Counted from the first letter of the stretch, positions 45,364-58,040 are shown. The stretch: DNA of 64,000 nucleotides from Amorphophallus konjac (GCA_022559845.1 CM040121.1:505714566-505778565), one strand, 5' to 3'. Numbers and translations: made by a program. Notes: a model not told the origin generated them from the letters alone.

Positions 45364-47339
45364 CCATGATCCACTTCACAACTTCAACCCCTCTATTTTA
45401 TTCACCTAGCATTTAATGCTCCCACACATTCTCTTTCTTTGTCTACCCAGAGAGCCCGTAACCTCCCACCACCTCAATCCTTTCTTTATTCACCTCCTGG
45501 CATTTAATTTCCCCTCCTTCAATCAATCTTCCCTTTTTCTTGCTCCATCCGTGCCCTAGAAATCTCATGGCCCTCCCCAGCAATTAATGCTCAGCCCCCT
45601 TCACCCTGAACTACACACACCCAACCCACTGCAACAGTGGTACCAAGGCACCATTTCCCACAGGAAAACAGCACCCAGTGTGAGCCACCTTGCACAGGCT
45701 GGTAGTGCCAACATAACAGTGGCAGGCCCAGCAGCACCTTCGCCCCCAAATTTTGGCCATCTCGGCTTTGTTTGTCCACTGTGACACCAGCCGCAGGGTG
45801 CCTCACTGCCTTGCTGGATCTGAAGCAATCAAGTCTGTTGTCCCTCATCATTTGGGAGATTGGATAATGAGATTTATTATATGTGCAGCATTTGGGGGGA
45901 AAACCATGAACTTTAAACTCTGGTATCCAACAACTCATAGCTATGTCGTATTCCAAAATCCCCATTCACATGAAATATAATGTAAGTCACAGTCCTTAGT
46001 TAGACACAAAAGGATCATCTTTACAGTGCCACATAATTAAGACATCAAGTACCCATTGCTGCCCAAGAGCTAAGACAAACGTCAAACCTGAACTCCATGA
46101 AGGGACACAAAAAATGTCTCATTTGATCTCTGAATACAGATAAGGAACTCTTCAATGTTATTCCTCTTTGACAGTCATCAGCTCATAACAATGTCCCTGT
46201 GAAAGGGAAACTTTGAGTCCCTCCAAGCAGAATTATTCAACATCACACCTTTATCAGTTCTTATTTCCCCATTGCGCACTTTCATTTAATTTGGGCATAA
46301 TAATAATCTTCTCTCTCCTTTAGAGCTGTATAATTGGAGTCAGTTTCTTTTGCATTGTTTGTTGAGGAGATGCATTTATTGTGTCAGTTTCTTTTGCATT
46401 GTTTGTTGAGGAGATGCATTTATTGTACTAGGTAAGTCTACTTTGATTTTTTAGCTTTCTGTGAACGAGAAACCTCTCCTCTCCTCTATTGTACTATCTA
46501 TGTTTATTTTATAAAATTGGTGGTACAGCCCATTTTCCCTCAAATAAAAAAGGAATAATCTTCTCAAAAGAAGAGCATGCAGAAACTCCTTCCAAAGCAC
46601 CAATCTGAATCCATGCTTCCAACAAAAGTTTTACTTTCCAGGAAAAGTAAATCTTTTCTCTGGCCTCCATGAGCAGCTTCACTGATCATGCATTGACCTC
46701 TATCTCTATGGCTTAGTTTCAAGAATCAGATTGAATGATCTTTTATGCATGAGATATGTATCTCCATGACAATAGACAGCTATGATACTGGTGAACGATA
46801 TTTCGACAAAGAAAGACACTAAAACTCACCACACATTCCATTCCTCATATTGAGGTTTATCAAGCAACATATAACATACTTTTCACATTACATCCTGAAT
46901 AAAGCCAGGTGAAAGAGATACGTATTCAAATATTGTCTTTAGGATGTAAACACAGGTGCTAAACGCTGACCTGGACGCATATTAGATGGTGAATATTTAA
47001 AAACAAGGCAGAGGCCACAAATTCAAATCACTCAAAACATGCTCGACATTAATAGAAAAATCCAGTCCTCAACTCAAGAAAAGTTCAGGTCTTGCCCTCA
47101 CAGAATCTCCAACATGTTGGTGAACTTGTTGTCGTCTGCATAATAGGCATATTGTATTCAAAACCTTAAAAACACATCGGTATTTGACGAGTCCAGCATA
47201 GACACGTGTGGCCAGGTCTGCTAAAAGTTTTAAAGGTGACCCTCAATCACGGGTATTTGTTTATTATCCTATGTCTAAAATATCCATGGACGGTGAGAAC
47301 AGCAAACACCAAACGGGTGTTATTGACTTAACAAGTTAA
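45364..47339. other. Unassigned sequence
   Basis: 45364-45600 shares TTCACCT...GCATTTAATG words with 37730-37880 on the other side of the RTE insertion, so it is probably the same pre-insertion repeat. Short open frames on both strands at 45590-45980 show no domain. See the separate 44-bp duplication. Confidence 0.4.
46339..46426. repeat. Perfect 44-bp tandem duplication
   Basis: 46339-46382 and 46383-46426 are identical (unit starts GTCAGTTTCTTTTGCATTG), so it is a very recent duplication. Confidence 0.95.
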
Positions 47340-49205
47340 ATGCTCATGCCTTGCTGCAGGTCCCTCCCATAATGGAATGAACTCAGTGAAGCAAATGGCT
47401 TGCCATTATCCATGCACTGCGAACTGGCTAGGGAAATGCATGACCTGATCCACCCCATCCACTTGCCACCAAATCCTCGATCTCTATCGCCTTGAATTGA
47501 CAGTCCCATTGCACATTGTCATAGGCTTTCTCAAAGTCAAGCTTGATGACTGCCTCGCTGGCTGAGCCTTCCAGCCATGGACAAGTCATCTGCCACCAAT
47601 AAGTTCTGAATGTGTCTACCCTTGGTGAAGACACCATGATAACAGCTGACCACCTTGTGTAGAATGGCAACAAGTCTGGAGGCCAACATCTTCATGATTA
47701 TCTTTTAGAGCACATTCAATAAGCTAATGGGCCTGTAGCCCTGAATCCACTCGGCCCCTTCTTTGGAATAAGTAACAAGGTGGTCATGCTAATCCCTCGC
47801 AAGTTATCCTTCCCCTCATGGAACTCCAGCACCGCCTCCAAGATATCTGTGTAAAGAACCACCTAACATTGTTAGAAGAACAACAAAGGAAATCAATCTG
47901 GGCCTGGAGCCTTATCAGCTGCAAGAGCAAAAACTGACCCCTTAGCTTCATCCTCTGAGAAAAGGAAGAAGAGGAAGAAGTCTCCTCATCCAAGATGTAA
48001 GAGAGGAGGTCGGCTACCACCGTTGGACACCAATCATCTTCTTCCTGGATGCTACTTGATCTCCTCCTCTCAGGTGATCAGAATGTCTCCAACTCTAAAT
48101 ACTCATGCAGTAGATTCTCCTCATGAAAGTAAGTTATTCTTGTCCCCCTCTTTAACCCATTTCTCCGGGAGTCCCATACCTCTATTTCCAATAGATTTCC
48201 TCCCTAGAAAGGATCTTGTAATCTGCTTTAACCTGATCACTAAGCTACTTGTCTTCCTCATCCATCGAGCCTGCCTCCTCTAGTAAATTCAGTGCCTGAA
48301 GCAAATCTAATATCGTCTTTAGCTGCCTTGGTTGGAGGGGTCTTGGATGATCCCCATGAAATTAACTCATCAGCCAGCACTCACCTTCCAAAAAAAACTC
48401 ATAAGCCAACACATGTTACATAGGATCGGATCGGGAGGTCTCCCAGTGGCAGGTCTTCTTTTTCTTGGGATCTAGTTCAGGCTCCTAACCCTGGAGGTCC
48501 CATGGAAATATTTGATGGACCCAAAAACTTTTTACCTTGAGCGCCACCCTCCCCATTGCCAAAGAGGATGACAGGCTGACACTGCACACTCCTGTCCACC
48601 AGCATGAAGTCTTCCTCTTGGAGCCAGTGCTTCTCAAACCTGAACAGATTCTTCTTCCTCTTTCTGAAGTTCACCCTCAAAAGGATAGACTTGTGATCAG
48701 AAGTGGATCTCCCCAAGCAACAAGCCTCGAGGTAGGAAAAGTGATCCTGCCACTCCACTAAAACAAGGAATCTGTCCAATCTTGACAACAACAGGTCTTG
48801 AAGTTAGACCAGGTAAACATGAAATTGAGTGTAAGTACATTAATCAAAACAGCCTCTGCAATAAAATCATGAATGTCCTCCATGTCCCTCATATATGCCT
48901 CACTTCCTACTCTTTCCCAAAGAGCTGAGATGGAATTGAAGTTGCCCGGCACACAACAGGGCTTTCTCCACTGCCAATTCTATAGTAGTTTCTCCCACAA
49001 TTTTCTCTTCCCTCTCTCCCTAGGAGACTACAAACCCATCTAAAGTCCCGCAAAAACCATCTTTAACATTTTGGAAAGTAGCGAAAATGGCATGGGGATC
49101 CACAATCCAAAGGTCCACTACCACATACTCCATAATACCATCAATACTCCAGATTGCCTGACAACAGAAAAAGACACCCTTTAGGAAGCTGTTGGCCCCC
49201 AATTC
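47340..49205 (-). pseudogene. L1-type LINE fragment: endonuclease and start of reverse transcriptase
   Basis: On the minus strand: endonuclease blocks FQNVKDGFCGTLDGF (about 49080-49030), CVPGNFNSISALWERVGS (48950), MRDMEDIHDFIAEAVLIN and FTWSNF (48890-48800), SRLDRFLV and TSDHKSILLRV (48790-48680). Then RT: KAPGPDGFPLLFF in one frame at about 47920-47880, KLDFEKAYDNVQWD (47550-47510) and GRDLQQGM (about 47350), corresponding to the family's G-L-R-Q-G-D-P. Frameshifts and stops abound. It ends where the palm domain should go on; the missing rest resembles 34560-35740. Confidence 0.75.
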
Positions 49206-49252
49206 CTCTCATGATAACATCTCCCTTTCCTTCCCATTTTTTCTTGGATGCA

Positions 49253-49857
49253 TGACATTAGAATGTCAATTGGGCGGGCCAGCCAATTGGCCTAATGGGC
49301 CTGACCCGTGTGGATGAGGATGGGCTGAAATTTTAGGCCCATGTAATAAATGGACCGGGATTGGGTTTTGTGCTTCAGCCCATCGAGCCTAATATAAATA
49401 AGAGGGGGAGAAAAGGAAAGCTAAAGCATCATAGTGTAGTGTAGTGGCCAGATCCTTTACTTTCAAAAGAGAGGACAAGAGTAAAAATTTGCCAGTTTAC
49501 ATTTCCCATATTTTTCTTAGAATTTAGACTTTTCGAATAAAATAAACAGGCACAGGGTGGGCCAAAGGGTAAAGGCCCATTACAGGCCTGCACTGAGCTT
49601 GGGCCACCCTTTAGAGTGGTAGGACTGGCTCCAGGGATGGCAGTACCAGTTTCGGTACTGGTTTCGGCCGGGTCTGAAACCAATTAAATTATTATTATTT
49701 TCTTAAAGCCCTACATTTGGTTTCGGCCCGGTTTCGGCCTTGGATGTCGTTTCGTTTCAGTCCAAAACTGAAACGCTTCGGTTTCGGCCGAAACTGCCAT
49801 CTATGACTGGCTCAGACTTAGGCGGGCAGCCCAAGCAGAGTCCATTGACACCCCTAC
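49253..49857. mobile_element. hAT-like non-autonomous element (inferred), carrying a nested MITE
   Basis: Left end ...GTCAATTGGGCGGGCCAGCC; right end GGGCAGCCC...CCATTGACACCCCTA, read in reverse TAGGGGTGTCAATGG. The interior is rich in GGCCC/GGGCC words. Ends are degenerate and no clear target duplication is visible. It contains the MITE at 49632-49804. Confidence 0.5.
49632..49804. mobile_element. hAT-type MITE, 173 bp
   Basis: Ends CAGGGATGGCAGTACC and, reversed, CATAGATGGCAGTTTCGG. GACTGGCTC lies on both sides (49623-49631, 49805-49813 with the last base shared by repeat extension), fitting an 8-bp hAT duplication. TTTCGG/CCGAAA words fill the interior. Confidence 0.8.
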
Positions 49858-51517
49858 ACAACATCCACCTTACATCTCCTAATCAACTCCTTACCACTTG
49901 CCCCATCCCTTCCCCAATAAACTGCACGTTCCACGAGACCACCCTCATGAGGAAAGGTTGTGTATGCCCTTCCCCTCCCCCTCCTTGACCCCTTGCCCAA
50001 TCCCCTTAGGACTTCTCCCCCTTAGCTACCTTTGCCGCATTCTTTTGCCATCTTCTCTTTGATCTTCACAGAAACCCCTCTAACATCCTTATCCAACCTG
50101 TCATAAGAGACCCCCAAACCCTCAGACACCTGGACGACTCAGCCATCAGCCGCTCCACCACTACCACTATATTGCACATTTCTTCCCATCTGAGTTCCTC
50201 AGCACCCTCCTGGAGTTCTCCCCCCATAACCCATCCCCTTCCTCTGTCAGCAACTCCACCTCCCATTGAGCTTCATCTGCTAACTCGCCCTAGGATGTAT
50301 TACCACCCTCCCGGAGCAATGTTGAAGACCTCTCCAGGTTCTCCAGCAGCATCATAAAAAGTGTACGCCAGAAGGTGCCCACTCCAGCAAAAGGCCGAGG
50401 CACTGGGCCCTGAGGGAGCACACTGCCTTAACTGCACCAGCACAGCTCATCGAGGCACCTCCTGGCTGTGTTGTGCAGTCCCCCATTCCAATGACTGCTG
50501 GAGCCAGATGTGCTGACAGCCCATCAGTGCCAGAAGATCGCCTGAGATGAAGGACATCCCTCAGAGAGGAAAGAGAAGGCGCACCCAGGAGATAACAGCC
50601 TACAGAGGCTGACGAAGCTGCCAGCATAACAGGCAGTGTTGGCTCCGCTAGTCCGCTCTACTCTGAGCAAGGGTCAGGACAACACCAGATATAGCACAAT
50701 CCCCCCCCTGCAGCAACAGGAGACACTGCTGGACTCACTGGCAAGGAGAGATTGGGACTAGCCGAATCCCCTTGCAGCTCTGCACAAGGGAGGCTCCCAA
50801 CTAAATAGCTGGATCTGGTAAGCGAGGGTCTTCATCCAGGCGCTGTCAGGCAAACCGGCAAAGATCCCCTTCCAGAGGCCACCTAGTGTGGTTGGAAAGA
50901 GTCACCAATTGGGTGATGAAGCAGCCATATGTGAACCCTTTAGTTTCAATAATGATAGCATTGTTAGGGATAACAGGTACTGCACACTTTACTAGCACAA
51001 TGTTAAAGCCCCTTAGCTTTGAGAGTAAACTTGAAGGCAAAAAAACAGTCCCCACCTTATGCAAAAGGCATTCCAAGAATAACATACATTTAGGATCCTG
51101 TAAAAAATAAAAAGTGGGAGAAATGTAGGAAGCTTAGGAAAAGGACACGTGGTCGTCAAGCAGACGGATGAAAAGAAAGAGAACAGAATTTGAAGCCTTT
51201 TTTTCTGTTAACAAGAGTAGAAGAGAGAAACAGAACAATAAAGTTAAATAGACCCATCCAAAGGGTGGAGACGCGAGTTCATAACCATAGTTAGATGAAT
51301 CACATAGACAAAACCTTTAAGTATGGACTGACATGTCCGAGTATAAAAGGGAAGCAAGTGTAACCTCGATGAAAGGTAAGAAAAATTATCTCAATCTTTT
51401 CTCAAAGATTCATATCTCTTGTCATTGGACTCAAAATAGATCACTTAATAACCAATAAAAATTTCTGAAAAAAATCCAAGCAAGTCTATCAACTCTCACA
51501 GCATACATGGAAAATCA
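49858..51517. other. Unassigned sequence, possible old retroelement
   Basis: GC-richer part 50060-50800 with short open frames, none recognised. At 51128-51515 a TATA-like GTATAAAAGGG (about 51340) and the following sequence look like an LTR, but there is no second copy, and the right end is cut by the RTE LINE. Confidence 0.35.
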
Positions 51518-53800
51518 CCATCATCATCGTCATCATCAACATCATCATCAGAATCTTATCCCATTATTTGGAGTCCGCTATATGAATCATGTTCCGCCAA
51601 CATATTCTATCAAATGCTATATTCGTATTTAAACTCAAGAAATCAATGTCCCTTCTAATAACATAACACCATCTCATTTTAGACCATCCACGAGCTCTTT
51701 TACCAACGTCCACTAAGATTTGGTCACATCTTTTAACTGGCGCTGAGTTAAGGCAACGGTGTACATTTCCAAACCATCTGAGACTATTTTCCCTCATTTT
51801 ACCATCAATTAGAACTACACCCAAATCATCACGGATGCATTCATTCCTAATCTTATCTTTCTTAATTTTACCACATATCTATCTTAGCATCCTCGTTAAA
51901 TCACACATTTTATGAATGTGTTATTTTCTTATTGTCCAACACTCAGTACCATATAACAAAACAGGTCTCATAACTATTGTACAAAACTTCCCTTTAAGTT
52001 TCATAAGTATTTGACGATTAGAAAAGACTCATAATGTACTTCTCTATTTTAACTAACCTGTCATAATCTTATGTCCAATATCATCATAGAACTCTCCATT
52101 CTCTTGAATAATAGACCCTAGGTACCAAAAACTACTACTTTTAGGAATGCTCTGTCCATCAATTAAACTATGTCTTCCTGTGTCACTCTCTAAAAGTATA
52201 GTGCATAAACTCTGAATTACTCTTACTAATTCTAAAACATTTAGACTCCAAGACATGCCTCCAAGGTTCTAATTTAACATTTAAACCATCAATACTCTCA
52301 TCAATTAAAACAATATCATCTGCAAACAACATACACTAAGAGATATCACACTGCAATTGTTTTATTACTTCATCTGTAACCAAGGTAAAGAGATATGAAC
52401 TTAGTGCAAAACCTTAATACACGTGTCTCTCTAACAATAGTTCTCACACTAGTCATCCTTAATCAAATCAACATATCCTTGAGAAACTCTTTTCTTTCTT
52501 AATATCCACCAAATCAACTCTCTCGGTCTTGATCATACGCCTTCTCCAAATAAAAAAAATTATATATACATCTTTCTCCATCTCTTTATACTTCTCCACT
52601 AACTGTCGTAATAAGAAAATGACTTTTGCAGAAGATCTATTCGGTATAAAACCAAACTGATTTTCTGGTACAACAGTCGCACATCAAAGGTGTTTTTCGA
52701 TTACTCTTTCCCAAAATTTCATGATGTGACTCGTAAGCTTAATTACATGTTAATTATTGTATCTTTGAATATCTTTTTTGTTTTTATAGAAAAGAATCAC
52801 AACATTTTTTCTCCAATCTTCTGATATTCTCTGTTTCTTCAAAATTTTATTGAAAATTTTGGTTAGCTACTTAATATCAATATCTCTTAAGCATTTCCAT
52901 ACTTCAATAAGTGAGCCATGTGGTCCAAAGGCCACGCCGGCTTTCATTTTTCTTAGAGCATCCTCCACTTATGACATTTTAATACGATTAAAATATTGAT
53001 ATTTATCTAAATTTGTTAACTCCTAGACACCTTCTAAAGATAAATCATTTTCGCAATCACCATTAAATAATTTTTGAAAATAACTATGCCATATCTCTTT
53101 AATCTCAGGATCCTTAACTAAAACATTTTGATCTTCACCTTTAATACATTGAACATGATCTAAATCTCTACTTTTTTCTCTTAATTTAGCAAGTTTAAAT
53201 GTCATTTTCACCTTCTCGGATTCCTAATTTATTATACAATTCTTCAAATGCCTTTGATTAAACTTCACTAACTATTTTCTTAACCTTCTTTTTAGTTATT
53301 TTATAAACTTCTAGGGTTTGATTATTTTTGTTATTTTGGCAAGCTTTAAAGTATTCTCTTTTTTTGAAAGTGTTAAAGCATTATCTTTTTACTCTAATGG
53401 CGTTTAGGATTTCATCACTCCACCACCAAGTCTCTTTTTCTAGATTCTTTTTACCTTTAGATTCACCTAAGAGTCATTTTACTACATTCTTTATACAATT
53501 TGCAATATTATTTCACATTACATTAGCTTTTTATTCTAAATTCCAAATGTTTTCTTTTACTAGATGATTTTTAATTATTTCTAAATTTTTACTTTAAAAT
53601 TCCACCATTTAATCTTAGAGCAATTATTTATAATGATCTTTCTCTTGGATTATAAAATAAAAATAACCATTACTAAAATCCTATGTTGAGGGGCTAGACT
53701 CTCTCCCCAAGAATAACTTTACAATCTTTTAACAAAACTCTATCTACCTTCCCAACAAGAAAACAATCAATTTGATTTTCATGTGTTCTGCTCTTATATG

Positions 53801-54220
53801 TTTTTTTTTTGAAAGTGGGTGGTGCCACTATTGTATAAAAAGAAAAACAAGATATACAAATATAGTTAGAAACCTAAAAAATCCCTATACAAAGGGCCAC
53901 ATAAAGACAGTGTGGAACACTCTAACCCCCCAACAAACCAAAAATAGAAGAGTTGAGAGAATTCATATTATAAAAAAGCTCAACCCATTCCCTCACTCTA
54001 ACACACACAAAAGATACAACCGACTCCACAGCTCTTGACTCCCTCTCAAAGATCCGATTGTAACATTCCCCCCATAACGACCATAGGGTAGCATGGAGAA
54101 TGAGTCACCAAACGGTCCTATCACCTCTTAGGGGCCAACTTCTGCCCCAATGCTCCATCAAGTGGTGCACCTGACTGTGTCGTCCGAAGCCACTGAGTCC
54201 TCCCAAGCTCTCCCCACACC
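53801..54220 (-). mobile_element. 5'-truncated L1 LINE end inserted in the second RTE LINE
   Basis: Absent from the other RTE copy, whose sequence runs straight across this point. On the minus strand it reads through the C-terminal L1 segment LWSLWGECYNRIF ... REWVELF, then a 3' UTR and an A-tail (T-run at 53801-53810 on plus). TATG flanks both sides (53797-53800, 54221-54224). A short, 5'-truncated, A-tailed copy is the normal product of L1 retroposition. Confidence 0.75.
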
Positions 54221-54493
54221 TATGTTATTAAGTGTTCATATCTCTTTTTAAAGAAGATATTAGCAATTGCTAGATCATAGGTAATAGCAAAATCAAGAAT
54301 ATTATCACCCATATCATTCTATTGCCAAAAAATAAATCCTATATGAATCCACTTCATCATCAACATCGTCACCAAAACTTTATCCCATCTCCATGAATCC
54401 TCTCATAACCTATATTATCTTTATCCACATGACCATTAAGATCTCCTCCAACAAAAAATCTCTCCACTAGGGATATTTTGGACCAAGCTATCA

Positions 54494-54545
54494 ATAGCCT
54501 CCCACAATTACTTGCTATCAATAGTCTCCCACAATTACTTTTTGA
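54494..54545. repeat. ~31-bp tandem duplication in the RTE endonuclease region
   Basis: GCTATCAATAGCCTCCCACA and GCTATCAATAGTCTCCCACA occur in succession, each followed by ATTACTT; one copy differs by one base. Confidence 0.8.
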
Positions 54546-54908
54546 TGCTCTCTTCTAATCCCACTTGTGGTGTATAGACGTTAATTATATTCAAAACATC
54601 CTCACCTGAGACAAGTTTAATTAAAAGAAAGCTATCCCCCATCCTATTAACTTCTACAACCCTATCTCTTAAGTCTTTATCTATAATTGTAGCAACACCA
54701 TTTCTAGAGTTAGTATTACCTACATACCAAATATATATATCAATATATTTAGCTTTACATCCCTTTCACCTAGTTTCTTGTAGGCATGTTATGGTAACCC
54801 TCCTATCTTTCATTAACTTAACTAACTCTATACCCTTGCCCGTTAAAGTTCTTAAATTCCAATTAAACGAATCCTATTCTTTTAGTCTAACTTCTATACC
54901 CATGATCA

Positions 54909-55704
54909 TGGTATGCAATATCACCCGAGACATACTGGGTCCGACCGGTCCGGTTCCGCCCATTCGGTACCTATACCGGCTGGTACAACGGTGAAGATTG
55001 TGGAGGTCAAGAGGGGAGGAGAGAGAGAGAGAGTACAACGGCGACGACTATGGAGGTCGGGAGTGGGGAGGGGGCAGAGAGAAAGAGAGTACAGACTAAG
55101 GTGATCGTCGTCGTCGCCGATCAATGTTGGCCGAGGAGACGCGCATGCGAGAGGGGGGGTGACATGCGACTACGAGCAGGTCGAGAGGCCATGGGAGCTA
55201 GGGTTTTGCTTCGAACAGTGGAGGCAGGGGATTGGGCAGTCGGGGGCAAGGGGCAACCCTTTGAAACCCAAGGTCTGAATCTGAACCGCTACCCGCCCCG
55301 CTTAGCGACCCAAGAACTTGCCCGAAGCCATATTTTAACCTAGATCAGCAAAAGTATCGTATCAGGTTCAAAGGACCCGATACTAAGCATCTTCCCCACC
55401 CGGTTTCCCCACCTTGTAGCGCTGGAGCCGCTAGCGCTGAGGAAGTGAGGAAAGGAAGTCCCCCTACCCCTTGTAGCCCTTTGGCGGCCACCGGTAGGGC
55501 TGTTGCTCATTGTCACACCCTTCCGACAGGCGACAGCGTTGAGCCGACCAACATCAACCAAGTCCAAGGCTTATCCGACGAGTTGGAGAATGGGGAACCG
55601 GGGGCCAAAATGAATGGGGACCGGTACTGGGCGGTACATAACGGTACCAATACTGATACAGCCCCTAATCGGTACCAATTCCGGTACAGGAACTGCATAC
55701 CTTA
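54909..55704. mobile_element. Inverted-repeat element with GGTATGCA ends (probable hAT-like)
   Basis: Left end CATGGTATGCAATATC, right end reversed TAAGGTATGCAGTTCC. Next to both ends are GGTACC/CGGTAC-rich words. A GA-rich middle contains short open frames with no domain. No clear target duplication is visible. Confidence 0.55.
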
Positions 55705-56299
55705 CCATAAGAACCCTTGCCTATTTGACACCACAATCAAGCGCCATTGCGGCACGTCGCTTATGGGGAATGCCCTAACTAACCCTTAGTGACTTATTAT
55801 TCCATCCGTGTTCCGATGTAACATGTCACTTTCGGCCTAGCATAAGCACAAAATGTATTTTGTTCCCGGCATATATAGAAAATGCTTCTCAAAAATGCTG
55901 TAGAGAAGACTCTATTGCTATTTGATTAGAGAATTATTTATGTGGTTGGACATAATAAAAAAAGAACAAAATGATGATTTACAAGGAAAAGGAAGGGAAA
56001 AAAAGATTAAGCAACTCATGTTAGATGCATAGAAATGTAGCAATTAACCTAGAAAAAAGGAGAGATGATGCACTAGTCAGAAAGGCAATCATCTTAGCAG
56101 GCAAAGAAGCTCCTTCAAAATAGGAAAAAAGACATTAACCAGAAAGACAATCATTTCCACAAGCAAAGAACCTCCAAAATAGGAGGAAGACACTAAAATG
56201 GACCGAGTGAACCCTTAGCACAGAAGATAGCTGCATCTTTCGTTGATGAAGTTTAGAGAAGAAAGGTAGAAAGAGGGAGCCAATTTAACACCTTGAATA
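55705..56299. other. Possible 5' end of the second RTE LINE, then unassigned sequence
   Basis: 55705-55880 may be the LINE's 5' UTR displaced by the element at 54909-55704; this is inferred from position only. 55880-56299 is AT-rich and unassigned, with a repeated CA.AAAGAC.ATCAT motif at 56085-56160. Confidence 0.35.
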
Positions 56300-56302
56300 T
56301 TA

Positions 56303-56541
56303 GGCCGCGTTTGGAAACACGGTTTGGGGGGATTTCAATCATTGGAATCCCCACCCCCCATAATCCCTCCCAAATGGGCCAATGTCCCATCAACTTTAGA
56401 AGAACAGGGATTTTAGTGGGTAGAGAAAGGGAGAAAAAAGTGGGGTTTCAAAATCTCCAAAAACTACCCAAAAGGAACTTCTTCTCTCCCTAGGGGATTA
56501 TGGAAAGCATCCATAATCCATAATCCCTCCCAAACGTGCCC
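56303..56541. mobile_element. Tourist-like (PIF/Harbinger) MITE, 239 bp
   Basis: TTA flanks both sides (56300-56302, 56542-56544). Ends GGCCGCGTTTGG and, reversed, GGGCACGTTTGGGAGGG; interior ATAATCC/GGATTAT words. This is the classic Tourist pattern. Confidence 0.85.
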
Positions 56542-56544
56542 TTA

Positions 56545-57559
56545 TTTGAGGAGCACTATGGCGACAGATTTTGACTTCCAAAACAACTCCAATCATAATT
56601 CCTCATAGACATTCACTTCACATCACCCGGCCCTTCTAAGTAGCTGGAAAAAGACTTATACTTCATAGTTCACAGCAATTCAGGATCAAAGAACATTATC
56701 ACTAAGATAGATACAGCACTCTCTCACTTCCATCTCCCGGTTGGGCCAAAGATATCTAAATAATCAATATGAAGAATCTCTTAAACTTCAAATGCTCACC
56801 ACTCTCTTCCTATCACTATTCCTAAAAAACTTGTAGACAATGACAAATCTTGGGAACCTGTATGATGCAGCAGCATATGAATCATAAAAATACTCAGCCT
56901 TTCTCATGCTCTATATGTATTAATATTTTCAGTCCACAAAATAACATTAACAATGCTTGGTTCACAAGAAAGCTTGATTAAAACTTGCTGCATGAGCCCA
57001 AATTTCAGACTAAACATAAACATAGCAATATAGCATATCCTTATCTTCTATTTGATTTCTTACAAGTCCCAATTTGTTCTCTTTTATTCAGAATCATCTA
57101 GCCAAAGTTGGAAGGAAAGATTCAAACTCCATCACCAGTGAAATGGCTAGTCAATTTGAACCTAGACTATTAAGACATTCTGATTATATAAAAGCACATA
57201 GCCCAATATCAAACTTCCTTCTTTCCTTCTCCACTTAGACTCTTCCCAAAGTCAAGGGATCTTTGAGTGTTGCTCCCTAGTTGCATGAGTTTACACTGCA
57301 CAACTAATATAGCTCTTACGTACCAAATGGCCTTGTGGACTTTCGTTGGACCCACACTTACCAAAGTTATCCTAGCCAGGTAATTTGAACAACCATGTTG
57401 AGGGATCACAACAAGCAGACAGTGATCAACTAGGCATACCAGTACAATGGGTCCAACCAACCCCAGATTGATGGAATAAAGGTACCGTCATAGTGGTATA
57501 GAAGCTCATCATTACTCAGACTAGCCATAGTATACTAGGAACAAATGACAAAATATAAA
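56545..57559. other. Intergenic, unassigned
   Basis: AT-rich; no coding frame or repeat end that I can support. Confidence 0.45.
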
Positions 57560-58040
57560 GGATTTTTTGCAAAAATACTCTCTTTACAAGTTTATTTACA
57601 GAATTGTCTATCTTATTTTCATATTGTTTTTAAAAACTTTCTTATATAAGCATAGTACTAGAAATATCCTTGCAGTTAACCTACGCTCAATATGCAAAGA
57701 TTTTTTTGTTTCCATCCATAAAATTAAATTTTTGGATAAAGTATCCCTTTAAAAAGTGTTATTTTGACTGGCACGTTGTACCAAAGAGAGAGAGGAGGGA
57801 AAACAAGATAGATAGGTGTGGAGAGAAAAAGAATTTAGGAGAGATTAGGTGTATTTTGCTCCTCGTTAAATTGGGTTAAAGACTAAACAAGGTCAAATAA
57901 AAGATTTTAATGGAAATGCTAACAAATGGTTACAACAGTGGTGTTTTTGCAGTATTGCAATGTAGCCAGGTTATTAAAAAGAATATGAAAATAAGATAGG
58001 CAATTCTGCATATAAACTTATAAGAAGGGTATTTTTGTCC
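57560..58040. mobile_element. MITE with ~70-bp terminal inverted repeats
   Basis: The left arm (GGATTTTTTGCAAAAATACT ... TATCTTATTTTCATATTG) pairs over about 70 bases with the right arm read in reverse (GGACAAAAATACCCTTC ... TATCTTATTTTCATATTC). No coding. A GCAAAAATACCCTC word near 32185 suggests a relative there. Long inverted ends would suit a Mutator-like MITE, but no 9-bp duplication is clear. Confidence 0.75.

Larger units (their letters stand above)
51518..54910 (-). pseudogene. Second RTE-type LINE, minus strand, near full-length but decayed
   Basis: Its 3' end on the minus strand is a (TGA)n tail (plus-strand CATCATCATC at 51518-51550). C-terminal blocks at 51824-51564 (RWFGNV, RARGWSKMRWCYVIRRDI), RT at about 53200-52050 (KLAKLREKSRDLDHV, AGVAFGPHG-like, SSFWYLGSIIQENGEF) and endonuclease at 54900-53650 (TLTGKGIELVKLMKDRR, CLQETR). 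It is clearly the same family as 37881-45363 and reaches further 5' than that copy. Many stops and indels. An L1 end is inserted at 53801-54220, and a small element bounds its 5' side at ~54909. Confidence 0.8.
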
